A stretch of DNA of 64,000 nt from Mycoplasmopsis agassizii (GCF_002276225.1 NZ_NQNY01000003.1:28549-92548); one strand, 5' to 3'. Shown: positions 44,461 to 56,922, counted from the first letter of the stretch. Translations and numbers: made by a program. The notes: generated by a model not told the origin, from the letters alone.

Positions 44461-45909
44461 ATGAAAATTTCAAAAATTTCTAGTCAGATCTTATTTGCTC
44501 ATAATGAAGCAAATTCTCATTCATATCGCATACCATCTCTATTAAAATTAAAAAATAATAATTTAATTGCTATAGTTGATCAACGTTTAGATAGTCAACT
44601 TGATGCACCTTATTCTGAGATAAATCAAGTTGTTAAAATTTCAAAAGATGATCAAAAGTTTTCTCCCTTAAAAATAATTATGTCATTTAAACATGACAAA
44701 AATATTAAAGCATCTTTTATTGATTCATCAATCATTCAAGATAAATTTAATAGAGTTCATTTGCTAGTGGATATTTTTCCAAGTAACGGTGGTTTAATGC
44801 CAATTGTTAATAAATTAAATCCATTAAATAATTTAGATAAAGTTGATCAAAATGGTTTGCCTTATTTATACGATACTAATTTAAATAAATATTATTTAGT
44901 TTCAGATTACAAAAAGACAAATGAGTATTTTATATTTGAACCACAAAATAAAAAGGTAGAAAAATTAAAAATTAAATATTATTTTGATAGTGAAAATTCT
45001 AAATTCTATTTCGATTTATACGAATTAAAAAATCAAGAATATGAATATTTATATTCACTTTTTGACGCTTCAAAAAATGACCGATTTTATTTAACTTCAG
45101 GATCATATTTAGCTCATTTTATTTCCAAAGATTTTGGTAATAGTTTCAAATTAAATTCTTTTTTAAATTATTTATTTATAAACAAATCTAATAATATAAA
45201 TGCTACAGTAGTTTCTCCAGGAAGAGCAGTTAGCATTGAAGATGATGAAAAAAATGAACAATTAATTTTTAATGTTTATGAAACAAAAAATGCATTACCA
45301 CATAAAGTTTATGAACTGAAATATAATACAGGTATTAATAAATGAACAGTTGGCACATACTTAAATGAAAATTTATGTAATCAATGTCTAAGCGAAACTG
45401 CAATAATTAAAAGTAAAGATAAAACACTTTATGCTATTAGTAGAAATCCTAATTATGGAAAATTATTAGTTTCACAAAAGAAGCATCATAGTAATTATTG
45501 GAGTGATCTAGATTACTTAAAATGTAACCAATCTCAATTTGATTTAAGAAATATTAATACTCAAATTATGCATGGTGTTGCTAATTTTAATTACTTAGAT
45601 GATGAGTATGTTTTGGTATCTTTACCATCAACAAAAGATCGAAAAGAAGGCAACTTATTCCTTTTCAAAAATTATGATTTTAAGAACATTTTAATGCATT
45701 ATAAAATCACAAATAAAGATGAATCTTTTGGTTATTCAAATATTGAAATTTTAAATATTGAAAATAATAAAATCAAATTTGCTATTCTTTATGAAATGAG
45801 TTATAGCAAAAAAATGGGTCTTGAATGGTTAGGTGAAGAAGGTCAAGATGAAACTGATTATAAAAATCCAAGTGAAATTATTTATGATGTTTTTGAATTA
45901 ATTTTTTAA
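44461..45909 (+). CDS. Exo-alpha-sialidase (GH33-like)
   Basis: A 482-residue protein that would cleave terminal sialic acid. It has YRIP at 22-25 (the FRIP motif with the substrate-binding Arg), the stretch LIAIVDQRLDS just after (where the catalytic Asp is expected), an Asp-box at 222-229 (SKDFGNSF) and SPGRAV near 245. One TGA is Trp. No signal peptide or lipobox is seen at the N-terminus (MKISKISSQ), so secretion is not explained. The 36-base gap to the symporter gene and common orientation suggest one operon. A bidirectional terminator follows. Confidence 0.85.
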
Positions 45910-45951
45910 AAATTATCCAATAAAAAAATGTCTTTGAATCAAAAAATTAAC

Positions 45952-45983
45952 AAAAAAGATTGCCATAATAAGCAATCTTTTTT
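45952..45983. terminator. Bidirectional terminator
   Basis: A 12-bp stem (45952-45963 with 45972-45983) with an 8-nt loop; A-run on the left and T-run on the right, between convergent genes. Confidence 0.85.
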
Positions 45984-46009
45984 TATTCATCTTTTAAAAA
46001 ATTAGGAAC

Positions 46010-47866
46010 CTAATTTTTTAAATATTTATCTAGAAATTTTTCCACTTTTTCATACATTTCAAAGCGATTTTCTTCATTAGCAAAACCATGACCTTCATCC
46101 TCTTTTAACATGTATTCAACATCAATATTATTTTTCTTTAAAGCACTAATCATCAATTCAGATTGCTCAAGTGGAACTCTTGGATCATTTGCTCCTTGTA
46201 CAATCATTAAAGGTGTTTTGATTTTATCAGCATGAAAATAAGGGCTAACTGATTTAGCATATTCTTCATTTAAATAAGGATCTCCTAGTGCTTCTTCAAA
46301 AATATTTCCAGGTGTTCTTCAATAAGGTGGCATGGAATCTCAAAGAGCAAATAAATTACTTACTCCAACTATATCAACTGATGCAGCATATAAATCAGGC
46401 TCTTTCACAATCCCCATTAAGGCTGCGTAACCTCCATAAGAACCACCATAAATTGCAATTCTATCCTTGATTGCATAGCCTTGCTCAATTGCCCAATAAG
46501 TAGCATCAGTTAAATCATCTTGCATTGCAAGACCTCATTGTTTTCATCCTGCCAGGAAGAATTTTTTACCATAACCTACTGAAATACGGTAATTAACCTG
46601 CAAGACTGCGTAACCACGATTTGCAAAAAATTGTGTTTCTGAATCATAACCTCATGAATCTCGAACTCAAGGTCCACCATGTACATTTAAAATTAACGGA
46701 TAAGGACCTTCTTGATTTTTTGGAAGTGTTAAATACCCATGAATAGTTAAACCATCTCTTGCTTTGAATGAAATAGGTTTCATCTTAGTTAAATTTTCAG
46801 GGGTTAAATTAGTCTCTTGATAATAAATTAATTCAACACTATCTTTTTCCTTATCATAGTAAAAATATTGATTAAGCATGTCATCACTACTTGAAACATA
46901 AATTTTATGTTTCAATTCAATATCACTGCTTAGCTGAAATAAATATGAATTGCCAAATCAAGGATATTTTGATTTAATTAAATCTTTTACATGCAGATAT
47001 TGCTTTTGTTTTTCTTCATCATATCATTTGATTTCTAGATATTCTTTATCCATTAATAATGCAATGATTTTATATTCTTGTCGAGAATCTAAAATCACAT
47101 CTTGTAAGTCAACTAAGTCATCTTCATAAATTAATTCTGCACTTTTTTCATCAAGTTCTGAATTATATTTAACTAATGAAATTTTATCTCTATCAATATT
47201 AGATAAAGCAAGCACAGATCCATCAGGATATTGATGGACTAAAGATAACTCATCTTTAGAACTAACAAATTTAATTTTGGTTAAATTTTCATTTTCATCT
47301 ACTTTATAGATCTCGCTACCACCAGAAATACCTTTCACTAAATATTTTAATTTATAATCATCATCTCTTAAATTTGAAACTATGTTGTCATCATTTTGCA
47401 AAAGCATTTTTCATTCTTTAGTTTTGATATTGTAATGATAAGTATCAAAATAATTTTTATTTCTGTCATTATGTAAGACTTCAATTATGTCTTGAAAATG
47501 CATCTTTTTCTCGTAGAAAACTTCTTCAATAAAACTACCTACTCCAGCAACTTTTACATCTTTATAATTAGTTACATCTTCGAAAGTTTTTGTTTCTAAA
47601 TCAACAATATAAAGATGGTCGTTTTCATCGCCATCTTTATCTTTTAAGAAAAACATATTGCTTTCGTTAATTCATCCAATTGAATGAATTGAGCGATCAC
47701 TATAATTAGTTAATTGAAACTCTTCTTCAGTTTTTAAATCTTTGACAAATAAGTTTGAACGTTGATTAACCTTTTTTAAATAAGCTAATTTAGTTGCACT
47801 AGGATTTAATCTAAAAGATGAATAATCTCTTGTTTTAAAAAATTCTCTAATTGATATTTTTTTCAT
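46010..47866 (-). CDS. S9-family serine peptidase (prolyl oligopeptidase type)
   Basis: A 618-residue enzyme with an N-terminal beta-propeller-like region (repeated short blocks with Tyr/Asp/Lys, about 20-350) and a C-terminal alpha/beta-hydrolase: [20 protein letters not shown] with Ser476, GANDPRVP with Asp561 and EGHGF with His593, a complete triad. It would cut oligopeptides or acyl-peptides in the cytosol. No signal peptide. Six or more TGA codons are Trp. SD-like AGAGG precedes the ATG. Confidence 0.92.
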
Positions 47867-47952
47867 TTTTACCTCTTTATTTATTAATTATTTGATTATA
47901 CCTAAAAGAAAGTTATTTATTAAAAGCGTAACTAAAAAAATAAATTTTTATT

Positions 47953-47982
47953 TTGTCTTTTTTTAAGTAATTTTTTTATAAT
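47953..47982 (+). promoter_or_regulatory. Promoter of the surface-protein/ABC cassette
   Basis: TTGTCT (47953-47958), an 18-bp spacer and TATAAT (47977-47982). Transcription would start near 47989, 45 bases before the first ATG. Confidence 0.55.
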
Positions 47983-48033
47983 TTTTTAAAGTCAAATTTC
48001 CTAGATGAAAAGATTTTGTAGAAATAGGTAAAC

Positions 48034-48999
48034 ATGTTTACTTTTTTTAAAAGAAACTGAAAACGTCTTTTAATCATTTCAGCAGCAAGTTCCCTACTTG
48101 TTGCCATTCCATTAACACTTAATAAAAAAGAGATCAGTGAAAAATCATTTTTATTATTAAACAAAAACGAAACACAAACTGTTGTTAAAGATAATAGCTA
48201 TTATTTAACTCCACTTTTAAATTCGCGTTTTTCAAAACAAATTAAAGAGTATCAAAACATTCCTGAAAAAGAATTAGAGTTTGTCAAAAATACTTATGTT
48301 AGTACTCAAAATTTAGGTACTAAAAATTTTTTGTATGAACAAGAAATTTTACTTGCTTTATATAATGCAACAGTTTATTATCGTGATTTATTTCCAACAA
48401 TAAATATTGTTCCAACTACAAATACAGTTGATAGTAATGATGCTGCTTTTGCATTTTTTAATAACATGCAAAATAATTGATATCGTATTATTAATAATTT
48501 GGATAAATTATATTTTGTTGGTTATTCAGCTGCTGTAAGCAATTTAAAAGACAATATTTTTCAGCAAGAGCAAGCAGATAAATATGGATGAATTTATAAG
48601 CCTAAAAGTAGCAAAATAATTGATTCATATTTATATGAAGATGAAAATGAAAATGAATTTAAAAAGTCATTTTATTTTCAAATTGAAGATTTTAGTGTTT
48701 ATAAAATCGAATTTATAATTGCTAAAAATACTAATACATATTTGTCGATAAACCCGACAAATAGGGTTTTTGAGAGGTTTTCTTATTCAGTTAATTTTGA
48801 ACCAATTATCTTTAAGATTTTTAATAAACAAAATGTTCAAATAAAATCTGATATTAAATTATTAGCAGATCATTTGGAAAAAATAAACTTATATAATTCA
48901 AATTTAACTGATGAAGAAAAGACAAAATTAAAGGATGATTTTGATGCTCAAAATGGTCAAATAATTTCTTATGTTTTAACGGGTGCAAAAAATGAATAA
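48034..48999 (+). CDS. Aromatic-motif membrane protein
   Basis: A 321-residue protein with a basic N-terminus and one hydrophobic segment (about 11-29), no Cys, so membrane-anchored or secreted. The segment NNWYRIINNLDKLYFVG (about 146-162) has the aromatic Trp/Tyr-rich pattern seen again in the two lipoproteins of this cassette. It resembles the 'aromatic motif membrane proteins' annotated in Mycoplasmopsis genomes, which have no established function. It is the first gene of the cassette; its stop overlaps the start of the next gene (ATGAATAA). Confidence 0.72.
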
Positions 49000-50020
49000 G
49001 AAGTTTAAAAAATTTTTATTTTCAATTTTACCATTATCAATTTTTGCTACTTTAGCAGCTTCTTCATGCAGTGTTGGTTTAGATGGGATTACCATAGAAG
49101 TGCAAAAACCAGTTACTGCTAATCAAGATTTAAGTAACGTTAGTTTTGAATGAGAAAGATTTTTAGAGCAACCTGCTATTCAAAATTTATTAAATAGAAT
49201 TTTTGAAGATGATAAATTAAAATTCACTTTTAATTCATCCTTGAATAAAAAAATCGATCTTAAAGATGAAGATACAATTGAAGTTGCAAAAAATAAATAT
49301 GTTAACTATATAAAAAATTTAGGAGAAAAATATTTAACCGATTTATCAGGATGATTAAATATTTATAACATTGCTTTAAGAAATAGTTGGCAAGATAATT
49401 TTGATTCAGATGAACCTGAAATCGGTATTAAAGCAGCAGATATGTTTGATGAATTAAACACAATTAATTGATTGTATTTTTTGTTTATGTTTAATCGTTT
49501 TTCATTCATTGGAACTAGCGAAGGAATTTTTAATGATGGTGGTCAATTTGGTAGAACTTTTTCAAATAAAGTAAATTGATTTATGAAACCAAACACAAAT
49601 GTAATTACTGAAATGAATGAAATTTATGCACAATTTAAAAGAGAAGATGAACCAAGTAATGAACTTGAATTTAATAAATATTTTTATTTAAAAATGGCTA
49701 ACCATGCAGTTGTTGAAATTAGGTATAAACAGCGACTAAATAGTGAAAATAAATTGGTTAAGAATTTCACGATAAATCCTTATATTAATGTACCATTTAA
49801 GTGAATTATAAAAGAAATTGAAGATTTTAAGATTAAAGATTTTGCGCTTTTAAATGTTCATAGAAATTTTGCTAGTGATTCACATGAAATTGAAATCAGC
49901 GAAGAGCATTTAATCAAGCTTCGTAATATTGCTGAATTAGATATTTCACTTGGAAATAATGTGCCTTATTATTTATCAGGTGTTAATCTAACAAAAGAGA
50001 AAGAAGAAAAAAATGCTTAA
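48992..50020 (+). CDS. Surface lipoprotein with aromatic motif
   Basis: A 342-residue predicted lipoprotein: basic N-terminus, hydrophobic segment and lipobox ending LAASSC at about residue 26, so it is lipid-anchored outside the membrane. The stretch INWLYFLFMFNRFSFIG parallels the aromatic segment of the preceding protein. Many TGA codons are Trp. Its end overlaps the permease gene by 8 bases. Within an ABC cassette it may be a substrate receptor or a protein whose placement depends on the transporter; this is inference. Confidence 0.78.
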
Positions 50021-51782
50021 ATATATGAAGACAACATTTAACTTTATGAAGTTTTTAAACATCATGGTTTTTTCAAAATGATTCACCTATGTATTTGTAA
50101 TCATTAGTTTTTTTATAACTATGTTTTTTGTACTAATGCCATATTTATTTAGTAATTCAGATTCTTATAGAGCTTCGCTTTTAATGATTGTTCCAGTAAT
50201 GTTTATTTTACTACTTACTATTATTTACGCAATTTATATGTCAGTTTTACTTTTTCGAGATACTGAAAATAATGGGCTTGATTTAGTTATTGCCGCTAAA
50301 CCAATTGAGAGAATGCAAATCGTAATTGCTAAATATATTTACTTTATTATATTTGCTTTTGTCTGAGCAATTGTAATTTATATAGCAACATCAATTGCAA
50401 GCATTCCCTTAAGAAATGTTGATTATTTCAACCTTGAAAACGTTGAATATTTTGTCCATGGATCTTTTGCAGTTGTTTTATTTGCTTTTGTTTTCTTTGG
50501 TTTAATTACAGCTTTAATTGCTAAAAAAATCAATAAGGCCGTGGCTTATTTATTTTCAGTTGTGATCTTCTTACCTTTATTTTTTATAGGTACAGTAGCT
50601 CCAACATTTTCAAGACCTCAAATCAGCAGTTTCACAAGTGAATATAATAATTTAGGAGGTGAATCTGCTATTGATGCAGCTAATTTATTTGCTTATTCAA
50701 CTTCTGACCAAGAAGATGGTTATTATATAGTTCCTACAAATTCTGAAGGTAGTTTAACACAATCATCTCGTGACTTTTTAAATAGAGCATTTCAAAATAC
50801 AAAAACTTCTCCTGTAGGTACACAAGTGCTTTCTTGAATTGATATTCCTTATCAAATGGGAATTCATTTTGCTGCTAATGGTCGTGACTTTTTCATGTCA
50901 GGTAACGCCTTAGGTTTAGGAGATGTTAGAAGTATATTTAATAATTTTGGAACTGAGAATGTTTCAACTCGTTACAATTATCATTTAGTTGCTAATGAAG
51001 GGTTAGTAACTGATTCATCAAATAAATCAGTTGTTATGAATTTACCTTTACTAAGCAGTCAAAATAGTTTATTTAGAGATCAAACTCAAAGAAATATTTT
51101 CTACGCTTGAGAAAATGCAGAATCTGATTCAACTTTAACTGATGATAGTTTTTCATTTATAAATACATCAAATTACTATGGAACTTTGGATTGAAGGTCT
51201 ATTAGTGAATTAATACAAAATGATGATGTTAAAGCAGCTTTTAAAAAGTTCAATGACAAGTATTTAACAGGTGAAAACCTAACTTCAAGGCAATATTTAG
51301 ACACTTTATTTGCAGAATACGATTCAATTATTCCTGATTTTTTAAATGTTATAAATAATTCTTTTACACAAGTTACTGATAGATACCTAATGCAGTTGCA
51401 GATTCAGTACTATGTAGTTGCTCTTTATTATTTATATTTAAATTATCAAAACAATAGCCTATTAAAAAACGTTATATTTGAAAACGGTTTAGTTAATCAT
51501 CAATTTGAAGTTAAAGTAAATTATAATGGTGAAACTAGAAATTACAAAATAGGTGGTTATTCAAACGCCACCCAAGTGCAACAAACTGTTAATAATAAAA
51601 CAGTTAACCGTGTGCAGTTGACAGCAGGTGATGATTTTCTATTTTCAACAGTTAATAATTATTATAAATTTGAAAGAGCACTTGATACTCAACCACAATA
51701 TTCAGTTGGAATCTATTGAACAATTATCATTGTTGCTTTATCAGCTGCTGTAATTTATATTTACTATAGAAGGGAGTACTAA
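50013..51782 (+). CDS. ABC transporter permease with large extracellular domain
   Basis: A 589-residue permease of the ABC-2 type. It has five or six hydrophobic segments in the first ~200 residues (including LLIMIV-like MIVPVMFILLLTIIYAIYMSVLL and VVIFLPLFFIGTVAP), an outside domain of about 350 residues rich in Asn/Ser, and one C-terminal membrane helix (WTIIIVALSAAVIYIYY). The motif FRDTENNGLDLVIAAKPI is typical of ABC-2 export permeases. ATG at 50013 (or 50025). Stop and the ATPase start share a base (TAATG). Confidence 0.83.
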
Positions 51783-52603
51783 TGAACTTATTTAAAAGTA
51801 AAAAAGTTACAAAGGTTACCCTTAATCAAAAAGAAGTTGCAAAACCTGTGAAAAATCAAGGTAATCAAAATGGTAAGAAAAAAATTATTGAAGTTAAAAA
51901 TTTTACCAAGTACTACCGTAAAATTATCAAAGCAGTTGATGATATTACTTTTGATATTTATGAAAATAATTTTCATGTCATCATCGGAGCTAATGGATCA
52001 GGAAAAACTACAACTATTAAAGCAATTATCAACGCTCACGTAGTTTGATCAGGTCAGATCTTAATTAACGGAATTGAAAATCGTAAAACTGAAGCCAAAA
52101 GAGATCTAGGATACATGCCTGAAAAAGATGTTTTTCCTCCTAAATTAAGCACTAAAAAGTTCTTGTACGCTCTAGCAATTCTTTCGGGCTTTAGCAAAAA
52201 AGATGCTAATAAAAGAGTCAGAAATTTACTAAAATTTTTAAAACTAGAACCTTTTGCAAGGCGTAATCCTAACAAGTTATCATCAGGTCAAAAACGTAAG
52301 ATTTTGATGGCTCAAGCTTTAATCAATGAACCTAAAATCTTAATAATGGATGAGCCTACTACTAACTTAGATCCAGTTGCTCGCCGTGAATTATTCACTA
52401 TTTTAGATGAACTTAAAAAACAAGGTACAACTATCTTTGTCAGCACTCACGACCTTTATGAAGTTAGTCGTTTTACTGATTATGTAACAATTATTAATAA
52501 AGGTAAAATCGTTTATAGTGGTGTTAAAGAAGTTGATAACTTAGAAGAATTATATTTTAAATATGTAGATTATGATGTCGCTAAAAATGAACAAATTGCT
52601 TAA
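51782..52603 (+). CDS. ABC transporter ATP-binding protein
   Basis: A 273-residue ATPase with an extra basic N-terminal tail of about 35 residues, then Walker A GANGSGKTT from residue 69, signature LSSGQKRK, Walker B ILIMDEPTTNLDP and switch His in VSTHD. It closely follows the pattern of single-domain ABC-2 ATPases. One TGA at 52046 is Trp. It is coupled to the permease by TAATG and overlapped by the next lipoprotein gene. Confidence 0.93.
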
Positions 52604-53420
52604 AAAAATCTTAATTACAAGTCCTTTAATAATTGCAACAAGTGCTGCTTTTGTAGCCTGTGTAAATGTTAAAGAAGTTAAACCTGAAGATCCTATTAAG
52701 GATCCAGTTTTAGGTAAAGCTGATGAATTAGGGGTTGTTGAAACTATCACGAATGCAGCTTTTTCTAATAAAAATCCTATTCAACTTGCTACTTTTAAGA
52801 GAAACCAACTAACTAATACTAGTTGAATTGATGATTACAATTCACTAGTTAAAAAACGTAACAGTTCAGTTGATGAAAACGAGAAAAAACTTATCAATAT
52901 GAAACTTGATAAGTTAATTCAGGCAAATTGATATTGAATCTTAAAAAATACTAATAAGTTAAAATGAAAATTTGATACTACCTATAGCTTTCCTAAAAAT
53001 GAAAATGGCTATCAAGTTTTCAGTGAAAAGTATTTAAAGGAAATCGAAAGAGTTAATAACGATAAAACTGTTAAAGCATTAACATTTACATCTACTTTAA
53101 AAGAGCCTAGTGGTTATAGTTTAATTGATGATACAGAAACTAGTAGAGGTAATTACTATTTAAACCTTGATGATCATTACTTTTTCTATTTTTCATTTAA
53201 AAAAAATAGTTCAGATGATACGATCTCATTAGTGCCTAGATTATATCGCTTTGAAAAAGATCGAGAGCCTAGTTACAAACTTTTATCAGTTAGTTGACAT
53301 AATGTGTTATTACACGCAAATTCAAAAAGTTTCGTTGACAAAGGGACATTAGATTTTGAAACCTTAACATTCAATAATGGGCCATTATTAATGTTTCAAC
53401 TTGAAGAAATTACAAAATAA
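52587..53420 (+). CDS. Surface lipoprotein with aromatic motif
   Basis: A 277-residue predicted lipoprotein with signal MNKLLKKILITSPLIIATSA and lipobox AFVAC (Cys at about 25). An in-frame upstream ATG exists at 52572, but this start gives a normal signal peptide; it lies inside the ATPase gene (17-base overlap). The stretch NWYWILKNTNKLKWKF carries the aromatic motif of the cassette. A strong terminator follows, so the five genes form one unit. Confidence 0.8.
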
Positions 53421-53449
53421 AGCAGAGATTAAATCTGCTTTATTTTTTA
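53419..53449 (+). terminator. Terminator of the surface-protein/ABC cassette
   Basis: An 8-bp stem (53419-53426 with 53434-53441), 7-nt loop, T-run on the plus strand. Confidence 0.88.
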
Positions 53450-53545
53450 TGGTTGATAATCTAGATGTAATCTATCATCATAAATGCCAATTGTATAACC
53501 AGTTAGATCAAAATCACTTATTTCACCCTTATTGAAAGGAATAAA
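53447..53545 (-). pseudogene. Degraded C-terminal tail of a lipoprotein gene
   Basis: On the minus strand an open stretch of about 30 codons ends at TAA 53449-53447. Its product FIPFNKGEISDFDLTGYTI and the following residues match the C-terminal end of the lipoprotein at 55.9-56.9 kb (FLLPVDKDEISDFDLNEWKV): EISDFDL is identical and the distance to the C-terminus is alike. Upstream there is a stop and no homology, so this is the last remnant of a former copy in inverted orientation. Confidence 0.6.
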
Positions 53546-53911
53546 ATATTAAAATGTTGATGCAATAAAATTTGATTATCCATACTTTCTAGCTGATCAA
53601 TTAAATAAAAATATTTGAGTGTGAACATTTTTCTGTAATTAATGTTATTTTTTCGTTTTAAGTTTTATTTATTTAATTCAAAATATTGTTAAAAAATGTC
53701 TTTATTGATTAAATAAAAAAAATATGAAATATATATTATAAAAGTATTTCTTCTCAAAGTGTTATAATTATTATGGCAGATATTTCGCAATAATTTAATA
53801 TTTGCTACTATATAAAAATTTAAATACTTATATTTAAATTAAATTGCGATGTTAACTAAAAACAAACCATTAATTTAAAAAAGAAGTGTTACATATTACT
53901 AGGAGAAAAAC
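53546..53911. other. Intergenic region upstream of the subtilisin-like gene
   Basis: About 365 bases without an intact gene, A+T-rich. A TATAAT at about 53763-53768 may be the -10 of the protease operon, leaving a leader of some 140 bases. AGGAGA at 53901-53906 is the SD of the protease. Confidence 0.45.
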
Positions 53912-55939
53912 TTGAATAAAAGTTTAAAAAGAAAAATTTTTAAGTCTTTATTTGCAATTTTGCCATTGACAATTGCTATTTTTACACCACTAACAATATC
54001 AGCGAATGTTAATGAAAAAGACTCTACAGTTGTGAATTTACAACAAGAAACCTACAATGTTAAGTCGACTAAAGAAAAATACATTGACTTAATATTAAGT
54101 AGTGGTTCTATTAGTGAAATAATAGAGAAAACTACTTTTAATTATGTGAAACCAGAATTTGTTTCAACTATTTCAAATGAACGTGATTTTTACAAAATTT
54201 TAGTTCAAGGAGCAAACAGAATAGATATAGTTTTTAAAGCAAAAACAGAAAAAACTAAACTAAAATCATATTTAGAAATGATTCGTTCTTCACTGGGAGA
54301 TGAATTTGAAAACATTTATGGAGAATACACATTAACTTTTTCAATCGCATATAAGAGTACAGAAGATTTTAAAAAACTACTTATTAAAATGCTTGATTTT
54401 AAATTAGATTATAATGATATACTGCAAGTAAATGTTCATGAAACAGGTAGAAATTATGATTACTTCAATGATGTTGAAGAATCAAGTAAGAGTACAGCAG
54501 TGAACAATTCTAATATAGGTACTTCGGTGTCTTCTAATACGCTAATAAATTATAATGATAATTTTTGAAACAACTATACCGAAATTAACAAGCGAAGATA
54601 TACACTTTCGGGTTTTGATTATCAAAATTTAAAATACGAAAGAGAACAAGCAGAAAATAATGTTAACAAATACGGTAGAGAAATGAAGGTTGGAATTCTT
54701 GAAGTACAATCTGATGACTATAAAACTTCTGCTTTAGTAGATTCTAGATCCGCATCTTTTTTCAAAAATAGTAAAATTCATTTAAGTGGTACTTTGTATA
54801 ATGATCCACATAGAATAAGCCATGCAAATACAGTTGCAGAAATAATTATGGGAAAACAAGGAATTAATCCTAGCATTTCATTATACTCATCTCAATTTCA
54901 CTTTTTAAATGGTTTACTAAATGGGGCGCTAAATTGATATTTACGAAATGGTGTACACATAGTTAATAATAGTTGAAAATATACTTGGAACAAAGATGAA
55001 GATTATAATACTCACTCTGAATGACTTGATAATTTTTTAAATGCAAATGAAGACTTTATTTTTATAATCGGAGCAGGGAATGATGCTGATGATTTTAATG
55101 GCGATGATCCTTCTCACTGATATGGTTTTATAGATGCCTACAATATATCTCAAAATGCTATAACTGTTGGGGCTTTAAAGTCTTTGGAAAAGAATGTACC
55201 TACTGATTATACAGAAGCATCTAAAAATCAAGGATACATAACAACATCAGTACCTGGTGAGTTTCAACCAACTGGTTATGATGGTAGTAAAACTGGAACT
55301 AGCTTTGCTGCCCCAACAATAACAGGAATGGCGAGTCTGTTAAAAACTAACTACCCTTCATTTTTTGATAGAGGTTCTGATTATTTAATCATTAAAAGTG
55401 CACTTATTTCTGGTTCAAGAAAAGATGATTATACTTTCAGTTTTTTCACAAATGGACAAGGTATGTGACCTGTTTATGATATAAAAACTGGATTTGGAAG
55501 AGCAAACTTTTTCAAAGTAAGAGAATCCTTACTTCATCTAAATTACTTAAAAGTTTATGCAGATAGTAATAAATCTGCTGCAATTTCTTCTCACTATTTC
55601 GAAAAAAATGAGAAATATAGAGTTAACGCAACCTGAAAAGGCGAAAATTTATTTAAGAACACTTGAGTTCAAGACTTTCTATTTTTTGGTCATAATCACT
55701 ATACATACATCGGGCCTTTAGATCTGAAACTACAAGTTATAACACCTGATGGGGATGAACTAGATGCACTTGAAATAAAAGAATTATTTACTAACAAGAA
55801 AAAGCTTATGAATACTGAAACAATTGAATTTGAAACAAAAAAAGCTGGCTATTATAAATTTAAGGTATTTTATGATCCAAGCGAGGAACAAGGAAGGAAA
55901 AAAGATTTAGATGTCGCACTTACCTACTCTAAAATTTAA
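53912..55939 (+). CDS. Subtilisin-like (S8) serine protease, membrane-anchored or secreted
   Basis: A 675-residue protein with an N-terminal signal segment (about 10-30, no lipobox Cys), a ~220-residue pro-region, and an S8 catalytic domain: His304 in ISHANTVAEII, oxyanion Asn390 in IIGAGND, Ser464 in GTSFAAPTITG. The first motif, usually with the catalytic Asp (VxxIDTG), reads VGILEV with Glu264 in its place. The last 100 residues are beta-rich. The start is TTG at 53912 with AGGAGA 5-6 nt upstream. Its 3' end overlaps the next lipoprotein gene by 29 bases. In mycoplasmas such proteases cut host proteins or process surface proteins; the target is unknown. Confidence 0.85.
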
Positions 55940-56918
55940 AAAAATATTTACTTCGTTAGGTGCTTCTGCTATTTCGTTAGTAGCATTTTCTGTGGTTGCT
56001 TGTTCTATGAATCAAACTGCCGAGGATATAAGGCTTTCAAAAACAGGAAAAGGAACAGATATTAGTGAAAAATTATTGGAGAATAAAAAAACAATTGTTC
56101 AGTTAAAAACAGTTGGTTATGAACAATTTACTTTTTCAGATTATTGATGATCATTGCAAGATAATTTATCAGTTAAATACCATTCTGAGCATTATGGAAT
56201 TGACATAGAGAGAAAACAAGATGTAAAATCAGGAAACAGTTCTCAAAATGATTCAGCAGACATATTTTTCAAAACAGACAATGTTGAAAACTTAAAGAAA
56301 AATATTTCTGAATCCTTAGTTTTAGATACATCTATAAGAATGGATAATCAAAAAGACACAGATAAGATATTCAAATCAATTAGCCTTGTAACTGATGAGG
56401 AAACATTAAAAGCACAACTTCGTATTACTGATAAACAAAAAGAAGAATTTGCTGCATTTGCAAGAACTAAAATTGACGCTAATTTAAAAGATGAGGATAT
56501 CGAAAATTTAAAACCATGAAACTCACATTTTAGTTATGAATCAATTAAAAGTAAATTGGATCTTAAAAAAAATAATTACCTTTTTGTTAAAGACTTTACA
56601 AATTTTATTGTAAAGGGTGAAAATGTCAACTGAGAAAAAGAACTTGTGTACAATAAAGTTGACAAGGGCATTCATGTTTCAGATTATAGAATTGATAAAA
56701 ATAAAAAAGAATTTTATTTATTTTTAAAATATTCAAACCCTCCAACTAAAGAGCGAGACAAATATGCATCTAAACCTACAGTGGTGTTAAATTCAGTTTT
56801 TATAGGACCTAAAGGTCTTACATCATTTCTACTTCCAGTTGATAAAGATGAAATATCTGATTTTGATCTGAACGAATGAAAAGTTTTTGTTTACGGCTAT
56901 CGTTTTCATATTCTTTAA
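55911..56918 (+). CDS. Surface lipoprotein paired with the S8 protease
   Basis: A 335-residue predicted lipoprotein: signal ending in lipobox FSVVAC (Cys at about 31), then a charged soluble part. The start ATG at 55911 lies inside the protease gene. TGA codons are Trp. No known domain. The overlap implies co-translation with the protease, so the two may act together (substrate capture, inhibition in the cell, or anchoring); this is inferred. A related C-terminal fragment lies upstream of the protease on the other strand. Confidence 0.8.
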
Positions 56919-56922
56919 AATT

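Noticed and set aside
53912..55939. S8 protease as the immunoglobulin protease MIP
   Set aside because: MIP is a different family (it acts with MIB); this protein has subtilisin motifs.
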